Source: Pedobacter sandarakinus (GTDB taxonomy: Bacteria > Bacteroidota > Bacteroidia > Sphingobacteriales > Sphingobacteriaceae). Taken from it: a stretch of 64,000 bases of DNA. Each line of letters starts with the position of its first letter. The stretch's first letter is position 1. The notes beneath the pieces were generated by a model. The model was not told the DNA's origin. It worked only from the letters and a program-made list of their open reading frames with translations, and did not search any database. The DNA is taken from the NCBI RefSeq assembly GCF_026240095.1, contig NZ_JAPIVG010000003.1:248001-312000 (forward strand). The letters are read 5' to 3'. A program made the translations under genes and the position numbers. Shown piece by piece: positions 53,250 to 61,859 of the stretch.

Positions 53250-53315
53250 AGCCCTGCTATCACTTCAAGTCCTCGTGGCTCGTTCCTCGCACTGTGGGCT
53301 TTACGTTCTATCAGG
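53250..53315. repeat. Bacteroidota intergenic repeat, variant (copy C)
   Basis: On the minus strand: CCTGATAGAACGTAAAGCCC, then an ACGAG core, then GGACTTGAAGTGATAGCAGGGC. The arms share GATAG cores with the elements at 35884 and 37611. It lies in the 391-bp stretch 53051-53441, where a 97-aa minus-strand ORF reads through the repeat and is judged spurious. Confidence 0.5.
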
Positions 53316-53441
53316 TTTAATGTAAAGAGTGCAGCGCTTTTGGCATTATCCCAATTCTGCAAAAATGCCCGCGTCAGAATTGTCGATAACTCCCTGCATA
53401 CAATTACCACATTCCATGCGATCTAAAAAGGTAATACCAAC

Positions 53442-53939
53442 CTAAATCTCATCGCTGTTTTTCGGGTAATCGAAAAAAACCTGCTCACCAGTTCCGGCAC
53501 TTACCATTTTCCATGATTCGAAAGGGAACGAGAGCAATACCATTCCGGCTGTAGGAATATTGTAGATATCTCCATCGCCAAGCAGGTTAGCAAGATCGGT
53601 GAATCCGGGGTTGTGGCCAAACATGATAACAGTATCGGCGGCATCATCAAAATCATTCACAACTTTCAAAAGCGTATTGCTGCCGGCTTCATAAATTAAT
53701 TCTTCGTAGTTTATTTCCTCAGTTTTATAAGTCTCGGCGAAATACTTTGCAGTAGATTTTGCTCGTTTTGCAGGACTGCTAACTATTAAATCAAACTTAA
53801 AGCCTTTATTTAACAACCGCTCTGCCATTTCGGGGGCATTTTCTTTCCCACGTTTGTTCAATGGCCTGTCGAAATCCTTTAAATTAACATTTCCCCAATC
53901 AGATTTTCCATGTCGCACCAATAGTAACTGCTTAGCCAT
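53442..53939 (-). CDS. sixA: SixA-type phosphohistidine phosphatase
   Basis: 165 aa histidine-phosphatase-superfamily protein. The catalytic RHG is at 9-11 (LLLVRHGKSDWG), with DFDRPLNKRG and the second His in IMFGHNPGF. This compact form dephosphorylates phosphohistidines (SixA acts on the Hpt of ArcB in E. coli). An Hpt protein is encoded at 60543, but a functional link is speculative. Overlaps the GT9 gene by 8 bp. Confidence 0.9.
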   Translation of the reverse strand: MAKQLLLVRHGKSDWGNVNLKDFDRPLNKRGKENAPEMAERLLNKGFKFDLIVSSPAKRAKSTAKYFAETYKTEEINYEELIYEAGSNTLLKVVNDFDDAADTVIMFGHNPGFTDLANLLGDGDIYNIPTAGMVLLSFPFESWKMVSAGTGEQVFFDYPKNSDEI

Positions 53940-54960
53940 TTAGTTTTTCCTTAATTTTATTTACAATTGTTTTTGGATCAATCAAATCCATACAACTTTC
54001 AACACCGCATAAGCAAGGTTTGTTTCCATAAATAGAATTTGGCCGTATGGGATGGTCAACCTGAATACAATCACTTTCCAACTGGCCATAACCCAGAAAG
54101 CCGGCATAGGGATGTGTTGGCCCCCACACTGAAACTACCGGAACCCCCATTAGAGAAGCCATGTGCATACCGGCAGAATCCATACTAAGCATAACTTCAA
54201 GGTTTGATATGATTGCAAGTTCTTCTGAAAGGTTAAATTTCCCGATTAAGCTAAAGGTGTTTTTATAGGCTTGCGCCCAACCTTCGGCAACAGCTTGTTC
54301 ATTTGCTCCTCCGCCAAAGATATACATCTCATAGCCTAAATGACTTAGTGAAGCAATTACCTTTTCCATTTTATCGAGCGGGTAAACTTTATAAATGTGT
54401 TGCGCAAAAGGGGAGATGCCTATTTTCTTTACATCAGTTTTAGCATGTAGTCTTTCAAATTCAAGAGGTAATGTCAGGCGGTCTTTTATCAGCTGATACA
54501 CAAGCTTTAAATCGAATCCTAGTTTCTTAAATACTTCAGCGTAGCGCTCTACTGTTGGTTTTAAAGGCTTAAAAACTTTGTTTTTGGATCTTGTCAGCGC
54601 TTTTTTTTCCGCTCTTCCCTTGTCTATTCGGGCTATCCGCATTCCACTTAACCTAAAGAATGTAGCAACCATTCTGCTGCGTAAATTATCGTGCAAATCT
54701 GCAACAGCAATAGGTTGATGTTGCCGAAGCTCTCGATAAAGTCGGTACAAACCAACAAGCCCTTTGTGTTTGCCCTTCGGTTCAATAGCGTGGAAGGTTA
54801 CATTTTTTATTCCATCAAAAAATGGTTTAAATGCCTTGCGACTCACCATTACAATTTCCACGGAAGGGTTTTGTGCAGAAAATTCCTTTAATACCGATGC
54901 CACCATAGCTACATCGCCCATTGCAGAAAAACGCAAAGCAATAATTTTTTCTAACGACAT
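53932..54960 (-). CDS. Glycosyltransferase family 9 (ADP-heptose:LPS heptosyltransferase-like)
   Basis: 342 aa. N-terminal IIALRFSAMGDVAMVASVL, C-terminal SMDSAGMHMASLMGVPVVSVWGPTHP, the acceptor/donor-site signature of GT9. Acts in lipopolysaccharide core assembly at the cytoplasmic face. It lies between the DUF4254 and sixA genes, a frequent order in Bacteroidota. Sugar specificity is inferred from family only. Confidence 0.88.
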   Translation of the reverse strand: MSLEKIIALRFSAMGDVAMVASVLKEFSAQNPSVEIVMVSRKAFKPFFDGIKNVTFHAIEPKGKHKGLVGLYRLYRELRQHQPIAVADLHDNLRSRMVATFFRLSGMRIARIDKGRAEKKALTRSKNKVFKPLKPTVERYAEVFKKLGFDLKLVYQLIKDRLTLPLEFERLHAKTDVKKIGISPFAQHIYKVYPLDKMEKVIASLSHLGYEMYIFGGGANEQAVAEGWAQAYKNTFSLIGKFNLSEELAIISNLEVMLSMDSAGMHMASLMGVPVVSVWGPTHPYAGFLGYGQLESDCIQVDHPIRPNSIYGNKPCLCGVESCMDLIDPKTIVNKIKEKLNG

Positions 54961-54991
54961 GGTTTTAGGCTTCGACTCAATTTACTTCGAT

Positions 54992-55594
54992 CTACACTTT
55001 ATTGTACAAAACCGGGTTTAAGCTCGGATCGTTATACATCTTCATTTGCTTGTATACTTTCATGTATTTTTTACCCGCCTCAATATCTGTTATCAGTTCA
55101 TCAATACTGGTAGATAAGTCATCGCGTTGCGATAACAATACATTCAATTTAGTTTGGCATTGCTCGCGGTGTTCGGCAGTGGCACTTTCCCGGGCGGCCT
55201 CTTCTTGCATATGATAAATTTTTAAGGCCAGAATAGATAGCCTATCTATTGCCCAGGCCGGGCTTTCGGTATTAATTTTCGCATCAGGCAATGCAGAAAC
55301 GTTACTGTAAAGCTTTAAAAAATAGCCATCGATAAACTCAACCATGTCAGTACGTACTTGGTTTTGCGCATCTATTCTGCGTTTCCAGCTCAAGCCCTCC
55401 ACAGGATCGATCTGGGGGTTACGTACAACATCTTCCATATGCCACTGTGCAGTATCAATCCAGTTTTTTATGTATAATAGATGCGATAATGTGTCTACAT
55501 CATAGGGGTTTTTCACCGGATGGTCAATTTCATCGAATTGATGATAATCTACAATTACTTGGTTAAATATGCGGTTGGCAATTTCACTGATCAT
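54992..55594 (-). CDS. DUF4254 protein
   Basis: 200 aa, helical and cytosolic. DTLSHLLYIKNWIDTAQWHMEDVVRNP and the DPVEGLSWKRRIDAQNQVRTDMVE region identify DUF4254, which is found beside GT9 heptosyltransferase-like genes. The second half is a long amphipathic helix pair. Function unknown; linkage suggests a role in cell-surface glycan assembly. Confidence 0.87.
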   Translation of the reverse strand: MISEIANRIFNQVIVDYHQFDEIDHPVKNPYDVDTLSHLLYIKNWIDTAQWHMEDVVRNPQIDPVEGLSWKRRIDAQNQVRTDMVEFIDGYFLKLYSNVSALPDAKINTESPAWAIDRLSILALKIYHMQEEAARESATAEHREQCQTKLNVLLSQRDDLSTSIDELITDIEAGKKYMKVYKQMKMYNDPSLNPVLYNKV

Positions 55595-55741
55595 GACGCA
55601 AAGATATTACATTGGTTTTAGATTTATGAGTTAGGCTTTTAGATTTCTCGCTCATCGATTTGTGATAGCCAATCATCAATCTCAACTGGCCTATAGATTC
55701 CGAAGATTTAACCATAAACCAAAATTTACCATTAAAAATAG

Positions 55742-57427
55742 TTACTTAGACGCCGAAGCTCTCTTGCCGAAATAATCGGTTATTTCCTCCAAAGAAAAAG
55801 CGTTTAAACATTTTGGGGCGCTTAAACCACCTTTCCTAGCTACCAAAACACCATAACGCATATCATGAAATCCTTCTGTACGGTGAGCATCAGGATTGAT
55901 TGATAATAATACGCCTCTTTCTAGGGCGTAACGGTGCCATCGCCAGTCTAGATCTAAACGTAATGGGTTTGAATTAATTTCTATCACTACCTGATTTGCA
56001 GCGCAGGCATCAATAACTTTTTTGTAATCTATCGGATAGCCTGCTCTGCTCAAAAGCAAACGTCCGGTAGGGTGACCCAAAATGGTAGTGTATGGGTTCT
56101 CGATGGCTTTTATAAGACGATTAGTCGCCTTTTCTTCTTCCATTCTCAAGTTACTATGTACCGAGGCGACTACAAAATCGAATGTCTTTAGAATATCATC
56201 TCCATAATCTAAAGATCCATCGCCTAAAATGTCGCTTTCAATTCCTTTAAAAATCTTAAATGGCGCTAATTTTCGGTTTAGAACATCAATTTCCTGGTGC
56301 TGCCCAAAAATTCGCTGTTCATTTAATCCTTTTGCATAAACTGCAGATTTAGAATGATCACAAATGCCCAGGTACTGTAGGTTTAGAGTGTCTTTACAAT
56401 ATAATGCCATTTCTTCAAGAGAATTTACTCCATCGCTCCAGGTAGAGTGATTATGTAAACTGCCTTTCAAGTCTTCATATGTAACCAGTACAGGGAGTTT
56501 GCGGGCACTGGCCAATTCAATTTCATCAAAGTTTTCCCGTAGTTCTGGAACAACAAATTCAAGCCCAGCGCTGGTATATATTTCTTCCTCAGTCTTAAAT
56601 GGTCCATCTCCTGCTAAAGCTAAAACCTTATTCACATGTTCATCCGTTCCGGTAAGCTTGAAACAAGTTAAGTGGAAATCGTTTCGCTCTGCAACATATA
56701 TCTTGATCCGCAAACCTGCTTCAGTAGTAGTTATAAAGGCATCTTCGCCTAGAATTAAGGGCAATGGTTCAAAAAGCGCCAGACTGTCTATTACTTTCTC
56801 GGCATGGGTAGCACCAATTACAAGTGTTAACTCATCAATAATTTCGCAACAACGGCGGTATTCTCCTGCGAAGCTTAGGGCTGAATCATTATCTACGCCA
56901 ATTAGCCATTCAGCAAGTTGCGTTCTTAAGGTGTTGGCGAATTCTTCTACCTGTGCGAATAAAAATCTACCGTTGGCCGCAAGTTTAAATTCAATGGCTT
57001 TTTTAATTTCTTCCTGTGTTTTTAGGCCAAATCCTTTGGCTTCTACCAACCTGTTTTCGTTGCAGGCATAATATAATTCGCCAATATTTTCGATACCTAA
57101 CGTGCGCCAAATGATAAATATCTTTTTGGGGCCAATTCCTTTAATGCCTAGCATTTCCACTACACCTTCTGGCGTTACAGCAATCAGATCATTCAGCTCG
57201 CTAAGTTGTCCCGTTTGCAAGAGCTCAACTATCTTAGCCGCTAAGCTTTTGCCAATGCCATCAATCTGTTCTAACTCATCAAAAGGCTTGTCTTTCAATG
57301 CAAACGGAAGTTTATCAACTTTAAAATATGCATTTGCTACCGATTTAATTTTGAAAGGGTTTACCTCATGTAGTTCCATGAGCTGCGATAATAACCGGAA
57401 AGTGCGGGCAATGGTTTTATTTTCCAT
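55742..57427 (-). CDS. PolX-like protein: helix-hairpin-helix plus degenerate polymerase plus PHP domain
   Basis: 561 aa in the PolX arrangement. Helix-hairpin-helix motifs occur at about 55-65 (IDGIGKSLAAKI) and 93-103 (GIKGIGPKKI). The polymerase palm is degenerate: GEYRRCCEIIDELTL (188-202) stands where GSxRR...GDIDLL is expected, so the catalytic Asp pair aligns with Glu199 and Thr201. The PHP domain is intact: LHNHSTWSDG (His325, His327), GICDHS, GIESDIL, VASVHSN, GHPTGR and NPDAH. It is probably a nuclease or phosphoesterase with DNA-binding modules, not a polymerase. Confidence 0.87.
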   Translation of the reverse strand: MENKTIARTFRLLSQLMELHEVNPFKIKSVANAYFKVDKLPFALKDKPFDELEQIDGIGKSLAAKIVELLQTGQLSELNDLIAVTPEGVVEMLGIKGIGPKKIFIIWRTLGIENIGELYYACNENRLVEAKGFGLKTQEEIKKAIEFKLAANGRFLFAQVEEFANTLRTQLAEWLIGVDNDSALSFAGEYRRCCEIIDELTLVIGATHAEKVIDSLALFEPLPLILGEDAFITTTEAGLRIKIYVAERNDFHLTCFKLTGTDEHVNKVLALAGDGPFKTEEEIYTSAGLEFVVPELRENFDEIELASARKLPVLVTYEDLKGSLHNHSTWSDGVNSLEEMALYCKDTLNLQYLGICDHSKSAVYAKGLNEQRIFGQHQEIDVLNRKLAPFKIFKGIESDILGDGSLDYGDDILKTFDFVVASVHSNLRMEEEKATNRLIKAIENPYTTILGHPTGRLLLSRAGYPIDYKKVIDACAANQVVIEINSNPLRLDLDWRWHRYALERGVLLSINPDAHRTEGFHDMRYGVLVARKGGLSAPKCLNAFSLEEITDYFGKRASASK

Positions 57428-57514
57428 AAGGTGTAAAATTATGAAATATTGGCTTAAATCATCATTGCCACGATTTATTTCAAACAGAATTTAGCAATAT
57501 GGTGTTCTATCATA

Positions 57515-58141
57515 ATGAAATTATCGAGTATTTTTTTATTCGCAGCCACAACCATGGTGTTCGCCTGTCAATCCTCAAAAAACGGTCAACACAAAGCCGA
57601 TTCTATTGCAAGCATAGAATCTGGGCCTGGTAAAATCGTAGATCCAACATTTTTAATAGTTCCTGGAAGGTCTATCGGTGAAATTTCCCTGGGAGACAGC
57701 ATTGAAAAGGTTGCCAAGGTATTAGGAAAGGCAGATGGTGGCGATGCTGCCATGGGAAAAGCATGGGGAATTTGGTATGGTAGCAAAATGGAAAATGGTG
57801 ATACAGATGAAATTGCCATCTACTCCTCTTACAAGGATACCACTATGCATGTAAAAGATGTTAAGCAGATAAGAATTACTTCTCCTAAATATAAAACACA
57901 AGATGGGTTTACTGTCGGACGGACAACTTCAGAAACTAAAAACAAGTTTCCTGGAATGGCGCTTGCCAGCAGTTACTTAACTGCCACCAAAGATACAGTA
58001 CAAATTTACGATGCCAAACAAGAGGGAATAGCATTCGAATTCTTACGTGGAAAAGGCGTGGCTTTAACTATACATCCGCCCAACCAATCGGTGAATAATA
58101 CTTACTTAACTTTGCACCCAGATTGGAAAATTCTTGAATAA
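57515..58141 (+). CDS. Predicted lipoprotein of unknown function
   Basis: 208 aa. Signal peptide with lipobox-like MVFAC (Cys18). The mature part resembles small periplasmic proteins with a SLGDSIEKVAKVLGKADG segment and FTVGRTTSETKNKFPG, the 'start/step' pattern of BamE/SmpA-like small lipoproteins (weak resemblance). No partner gene adjacent except sppA, which is convergent. Confidence 0.72.
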   Translation: MKLSSIFLFAATTMVFACQSSKNGQHKADSIASIESGPGKIVDPTFLIVPGRSIGEISLGDSIEKVAKVLGKADGGDAAMGKAWGIWYGSKMENGDTDEIAIYSSYKDTTMHVKDVKQIRITSPKYKTQDGFTVGRTTSETKNKFPGMALASSYLTATKDTVQIYDAKQEGIAFEFLRGKGVALTIHPPNQSVNNTYLTLHPDWKILE

Positions 58142-58162
58142 TAAATCGATGTACAGGAAAAA

Positions 58163-58202
58163 TGACCTCGTTAGTCTGGTAGTTCCCAACCTAACGGGGT
58201 CA
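58163..58202. terminator. Hairpin between the lipoprotein gene and sppA
   Basis: TGACCTCGTTAG and CTAACGGGGTCA pair with one mismatch around a 16-nt loop. No strong T-run on either side, so it may act as a weak or bidirectional terminator. Confidence 0.6.
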
Positions 58203-58212
58203 AATGTTCACA

Positions 58213-59979
58213 CTATTTAATTACTGCCTCGAACGGCATCCTTGCCTGAATGCCTGAGCTAGAGATAACTTTTTTCATCTGCTGATAAAGAAAATATTGA
58301 TCACCTAACTCTTGCTTGGTATAATACGTTTTAATTTTATCAGTGCTTTCAGCCATAAAAGATTTCAATGGATTAACAACATCTGGATATTCTACAACTT
58401 TATAGTCTTTCAGTTTAGCCTTTTTTGCTGCTGCTCTTATTGCATCATTAAAACTGCCAATTCTATCTGCCAAACCAATTTGTACGGCATCAGTTCCGAT
58501 CCATACATGTCCGCCCCCAACACTATCAATGTATGCTTTGCTTTTCTTTCTTCCATCTGCAACTCGGGTAATAAATCCATCATAAATTCTATTCAGCTCA
58601 TTCTGGATAATGAACCTTTCTCCCGGTGTCATTGGTCTATTGGTAGCCATAATATCTGCATACTTTCCTGTTTTTACACCATCGAAAGTAATACCGAGTT
58701 TGTTGGTCATTAAATTTTGAAAGTTTGGAATGATTCCGAAAACACCGATGGAGCCGGTAATGGTATTCGGCTGTACGAAAATGCTATCAGCTGCACAACC
58801 AATGTAATAACCACCAGACGCCGCAACATCTCCAAAAGAAGCTATCACTGGCTTCTCTTTTTTAGCCAGCACAACTTCTCTCCAAATCACGTCAGATGCA
58901 AGGGCACTTCCACCTGGAGAGTTAACCCGAATTACGATGGCTTTGATGTTATCGTCTAAGCGGGCCTTCCTTATGGCTCTCGAAATCCGTTCAGATCCAA
59001 TCTGGTTATCGTTTCCTTCACCACCATTAATTTCGCCATTGGCATAAATTACGGCCACTTTATCGCTGCCACTACCGCTTTCGGTGTTGTTTATCGCGTA
59101 ATCATTTATCGATACGGTGCGTACATTTTCGCCTCTGGTTCTGCCAGATAATCCTTTCAATTCCTCCAAAATCTGATCCTTATATTTTAGTCCATCAACC
59201 ATTTTGTAGTTTAATGCATCTTTAGGTTGCTGAATTTTAAAATCATCAGCAATTTTATAAAGGCTATCTTTCTGGATCGCTCTACTTTGTGCAATGTCTG
59301 CTAAAAAAGTATTGTATAAACCACCAACGTAAGCAGTAACTTGTTTGCGGTTGTAATCGCTCATTTTATCTAAAATGAAAGGCTCTACCGCACTTTTGTA
59401 GTTACCTACACGTATCACTTGCATCTCCACGCCAACTTTTTCAAGTGTGCCCTTAAAAAAAGTAAGCTCCGAACTAAAACCTTTAAATTCCAATGCGCCT
59501 TCTGGGTTGAGGTAAATTTTATCGGCAACTGATGCCAGGTAGTAGGCGCCCTGAGTGTATACCTCGCTGTAGGCGATAATTTTCTTGTGCGACTTTTTAA
59601 AATCTATCAACGCATTTCTTACCTCACGCATTGTTGCAAAACCCGCATTCGGACTACTTACGCTCAAATACAAGCATTTAATATTGTCGTCAGTTTTCGC
59701 TCGCTTCAAAGATTTTAAAAGGTCGTTTAATCCAATACCATCTTTTTCGTCTCCACCAACAATGGGTAAATTTCCAAACGGATTTTTTGGGGTACGTTCG
59801 GTCACAGCCTGATCTAAATTTAAAAACAATACAGAATTATTGGCAACAGTTACACTCTTATCACTATCTACAGACGCAATTGCGCCTACAATAATAACGC
59901 CGATGATGATGAAAATAATTACCATTGAAAGGAAAAATCCCAACATTGAGGCAAATAGATACTTGAAAAAATCTTTCAT
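58213..59979 (-). CDS. sppA: Signal peptide peptidase SppA (67 kDa type)
   Basis: 588 aa, with an N-terminal TM (about 10-33) and two S49 domains in tandem. The general-base Lys is in VGNYKSAVEPF in the first half, and the nucleophile Ser in FGDVAASGGYYIG in the second, the two-domain arrangement of the E. coli enzyme. Degrades cleaved signal peptides in the membrane. The 42-bp gap to folK is divergent, with a TAATTTTG element for folK. Confidence 0.93.
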   Translation of the reverse strand: MKDFFKYLFASMLGFFLSMVIIFIIIGVIIVGAIASVDSDKSVTVANNSVLFLNLDQAVTERTPKNPFGNLPIVGGDEKDGIGLNDLLKSLKRAKTDDNIKCLYLSVSSPNAGFATMREVRNALIDFKKSHKKIIAYSEVYTQGAYYLASVADKIYLNPEGALEFKGFSSELTFFKGTLEKVGVEMQVIRVGNYKSAVEPFILDKMSDYNRKQVTAYVGGLYNTFLADIAQSRAIQKDSLYKIADDFKIQQPKDALNYKMVDGLKYKDQILEELKGLSGRTRGENVRTVSINDYAINNTESGSGSDKVAVIYANGEINGGEGNDNQIGSERISRAIRKARLDDNIKAIVIRVNSPGGSALASDVIWREVVLAKKEKPVIASFGDVAASGGYYIGCAADSIFVQPNTITGSIGVFGIIPNFQNLMTNKLGITFDGVKTGKYADIMATNRPMTPGERFIIQNELNRIYDGFITRVADGRKKSKAYIDSVGGGHVWIGTDAVQIGLADRIGSFNDAIRAAAKKAKLKDYKVVEYPDVVNPLKSFMAESTDKIKTYYTKQELGDQYFLYQQMKKVISSSGIQARMPFEAVIK

Positions 59980-59987
59980 TTAAATGC

Positions 59988-59995
59988 TAATTTTG
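59988..59995 (+). promoter_or_regulatory. -7 promoter element (TAATTTTG) of folK
   Basis: Matches TAnnTTTG, 26 bp before the ATG at 60022, in the short divergent gap with sppA. Confidence 0.5.
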
Positions 59996-60021
59996 TGGTG
60001 TAAAGATATGAAAATACACGA

Positions 60022-60525
60022 ATGCATAATATCGCTTTAGAGTACCGAACAGTTTATTTGTTACTGGGTGGAAATTTAGGCAACCGGGCCGATAATTTGG
60101 CGAAAGCCATTTCACTTATCCGGCAAAGCATCGGTGAAATCGAGAAGATCTCCGCCTGCTACGAAACTGCCGCCTGGGGCAAAATGGATCAACCCGCCTT
60201 CCTCAATCAGGCAATTGCGGTACGAACCACATTGTCTCCGCTAGAAGTATTAGATCAGGCTTTAAACGCCGAAAAAGTGTTAGGGCGCATCCGCAAAGAA
60301 AAATGGGGCGAACGGCTTATCGATATCGATATTTTACTCTACGAAAATGAAATCATCAACATAGAAAATAGACTCACAATCCCACATCCAGAAATGCAGC
60401 ATCGAAAATTCGTAATGATCCCGCTGGCAGAAATCGCTCCCGATGTCATCCACCCTATACTGCAAAAAACAATTTTATCGATAGCAGAAAATATAAACGA
60501 TATTTTAGAGGTTAAGAGGTTGTAA
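60022..60525 (+). CDS. folK: 2-amino-4-hydroxy-6-hydroxymethyldihydropteridine pyrophosphokinase
   Basis: 167 aa folate-pathway enzyme that pyrophosphorylates 6-hydroxymethyl-7,8-dihydropterin. Motifs: LLLGGNLGNRADNL, YETAAWGKMDQPAFLNQ, RIRKEKWGERLIDIDILLY and IPHPEMQHRKFV. The metal-binding DIDILLY pair is intact. The Hpt gene starts 17 bp downstream but has its own TAGCTTTG element. Confidence 0.96.
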   Translation: MHNIALEYRTVYLLLGGNLGNRADNLAKAISLIRQSIGEIEKISACYETAAWGKMDQPAFLNQAIAVRTTLSPLEVLDQALNAEKVLGRIRKEKWGERLIDIDILLYENEIINIENRLTIPHPEMQHRKFVMIPLAEIAPDVIHPILQKTILSIAENINDILEVKRL

Positions 60526-60530
60526 ATAGC

Positions 60531-60538
60531 TAGCTTTG
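60531..60538 (+). promoter_or_regulatory. -7 promoter element (TAGCTTTG) of the Hpt gene
   Basis: Matches TAnnTTTG, ending 4 bp before the ATG at 60543; it overlaps the end of folK. Suggests an almost leaderless independent transcript. Confidence 0.5.
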
Positions 60539-60542
60539 CGAT

Positions 60543-60917
60543 ATGGAGAATAAAAATGATAATCATCCCTTAGATTTATCATATCTCATACAAATGGTTG
60601 GTCATAATCCAGAATTTATGATCGAAGTTTTTGACACTTTTTTAGCGCAGACTCCCTTTTATATGGCCGAGTTGGAAGATGCGATGCTGCATAAAAGCTG
60701 GGAAAAAGTTGGTAACTGTGCACATAAAATTAAACCAACCTTTAGCTATGTTGGTCGTGCAGATATTAAAGATTTTGTTCAGAAAATAGAGCATAATGCT
60801 AGAAATTTAGCCGACATAGATCAACTTCCAGCTGATATCGAGCGGCTAAAAATTACTGTCGTGGCAATATACAGGCAGATAGAGGCAGCAAAAAAAGAGT
60901 TAATAGCAAAAGATTAA
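60543..60917 (+). CDS. Histidine phosphotransfer (Hpt) domain protein
   Basis: 124 aa single-domain Hpt protein. Phosphoacceptor motif NCAHKIKPTFSYVGR fits the Hpt box (AHKxKxxxxxxG). The surrounding helices FMIEVFDTFLAQTP and IEAAKKELI complete the four-helix bundle. It shuttles phosphate between a hybrid kinase and a response regulator; no partner kinase is adjacent. Confidence 0.9.
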   Translation: MENKNDNHPLDLSYLIQMVGHNPEFMIEVFDTFLAQTPFYMAELEDAMLHKSWEKVGNCAHKIKPTFSYVGRADIKDFVQKIEHNARNLADIDQLPADIERLKITVVAIYRQIEAAKKELIAKD

Positions 60918-61071
60918 TTTTTAGTAAAGCAGGGCAGGGCGACTTGTGGGCTGCAGCAGGCCTGCTTTTCATTACAATCTTTTTGCAGAAGGGAGATCTA
61001 AGCCGAACGTGCAGTAACACAAAAAGTATTTTCATTGCAATCAGGTTTATATTGCAAATGTTGTGTTGCTA

Positions 61072-61764
61072 TTAGGGTTTACTTCCTGCGCCCTGTCCTC
61101 TAAAATGGAGTACAGAAAGTGCAATATAGAGAACCAACACAAAAGGAATTGCAGCGAATTTCAGCACCCCAATCAGCACCGCCGATAAAATTAAGAATAT
61201 AAATTTTATTTTATTTTGTGCCCAACTTAAGTTGTTCAACTTCATCGAAAAAATTTTTATTTCGCTAACCAACAAGTAGCTGGTTATTGCAGTTATGGCA
61301 ATTAATAAAATGGTAGAGCCAATCAACTTCGGATAATCTTCAGCAATGAAAGGCAGCGAGCAAATGAAAATGGTATTCATTGGCGTATTCAATCCAATAA
61401 AATCTTCAGTTTGGCGCTCATCGTTATTAAATTTAGCTAATCGCAAAGCCGAGAAAATTGTAATAAAAAAGCCGATGTATGGCAAATAAGCCGAAGCGTA
61501 ATCGCTGCTTTTCAACAATTGGAACATGATAACCCCTGGCATAAAACCAAAACTTACCATGTCTGCCAAAGAATCCAAATCTTTACCAATGGCAGATTTA
61601 ACATGTAGAATGCGTGCGGCCATGCCATCAAAAAAATCGAAGATTCCGGATAGAATTACGAAGTACGCTGCAATTTGTAATTCGCCTTTAAACGCGAAGA
61701 CAATGCCAATGCAACCAGAAAATAGGTTCGCACAAGTAATTGCGTTAGGAATATGCCTTTTCAT
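61072..61764 (-). CDS. pssA: CDP-diacylglycerol--serine O-phosphatidyltransferase
   Basis: 230 aa membrane enzyme with about six to seven TMs. The CDP-alcohol phosphotransferase motif is complete: DGMAARILHVKSAIGKDLD plus the second Asp in SLAD, i.e. DGxxARx8GxxxDxxxD. Makes phosphatidylserine, the precursor of phosphatidylethanolamine. 154 bp separate it from the convergent Hpt gene, without a clear terminator. Confidence 0.94.
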   Translation of the reverse strand: MKRHIPNAITCANLFSGCIGIVFAFKGELQIAAYFVILSGIFDFFDGMAARILHVKSAIGKDLDSLADMVSFGFMPGVIMFQLLKSSDYASAYLPYIGFFITIFSALRLAKFNNDERQTEDFIGLNTPMNTIFICSLPFIAEDYPKLIGSTILLIAITAITSYLLVSEIKIFSMKLNNLSWAQNKIKFIFLILSAVLIGVLKFAAIPFVLVLYIALSVLHFRGQGAGSKP

Positions 61765-61790
61765 CGGTATTAAGTTGAAAGGATAAAAAT

Positions 61791-61843
61791 TAAGGTTTAA
61801 AGCTGTGATCTTCTTCTAAAAAAGCACTAAACTTTAAACCTTA
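61791..61843. repeat. Perfect 12-bp inverted repeat between rho and pssA
   Basis: TAAGGTTTAAAG at 61791-61802 is exactly complementary to CTTTAAACCTTA at 61832-61843, with a 29-nt loop. No T-run, so a rho 3' structure or an mRNA-stability element is more likely than a strong terminator. It resembles the AAGGT-type spacers of the ABC locus. Confidence 0.65.
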
Positions 61844-61859
61844 AACTTTGAAACGCTAT

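Noticed and set aside
53117..53410. A 97-aa minus-strand ORF downstream of sixA
   Set aside because: It reads straight through the intergenic repeat at 53250-53315, and the translated sequence follows the repeat rather than a protein family.
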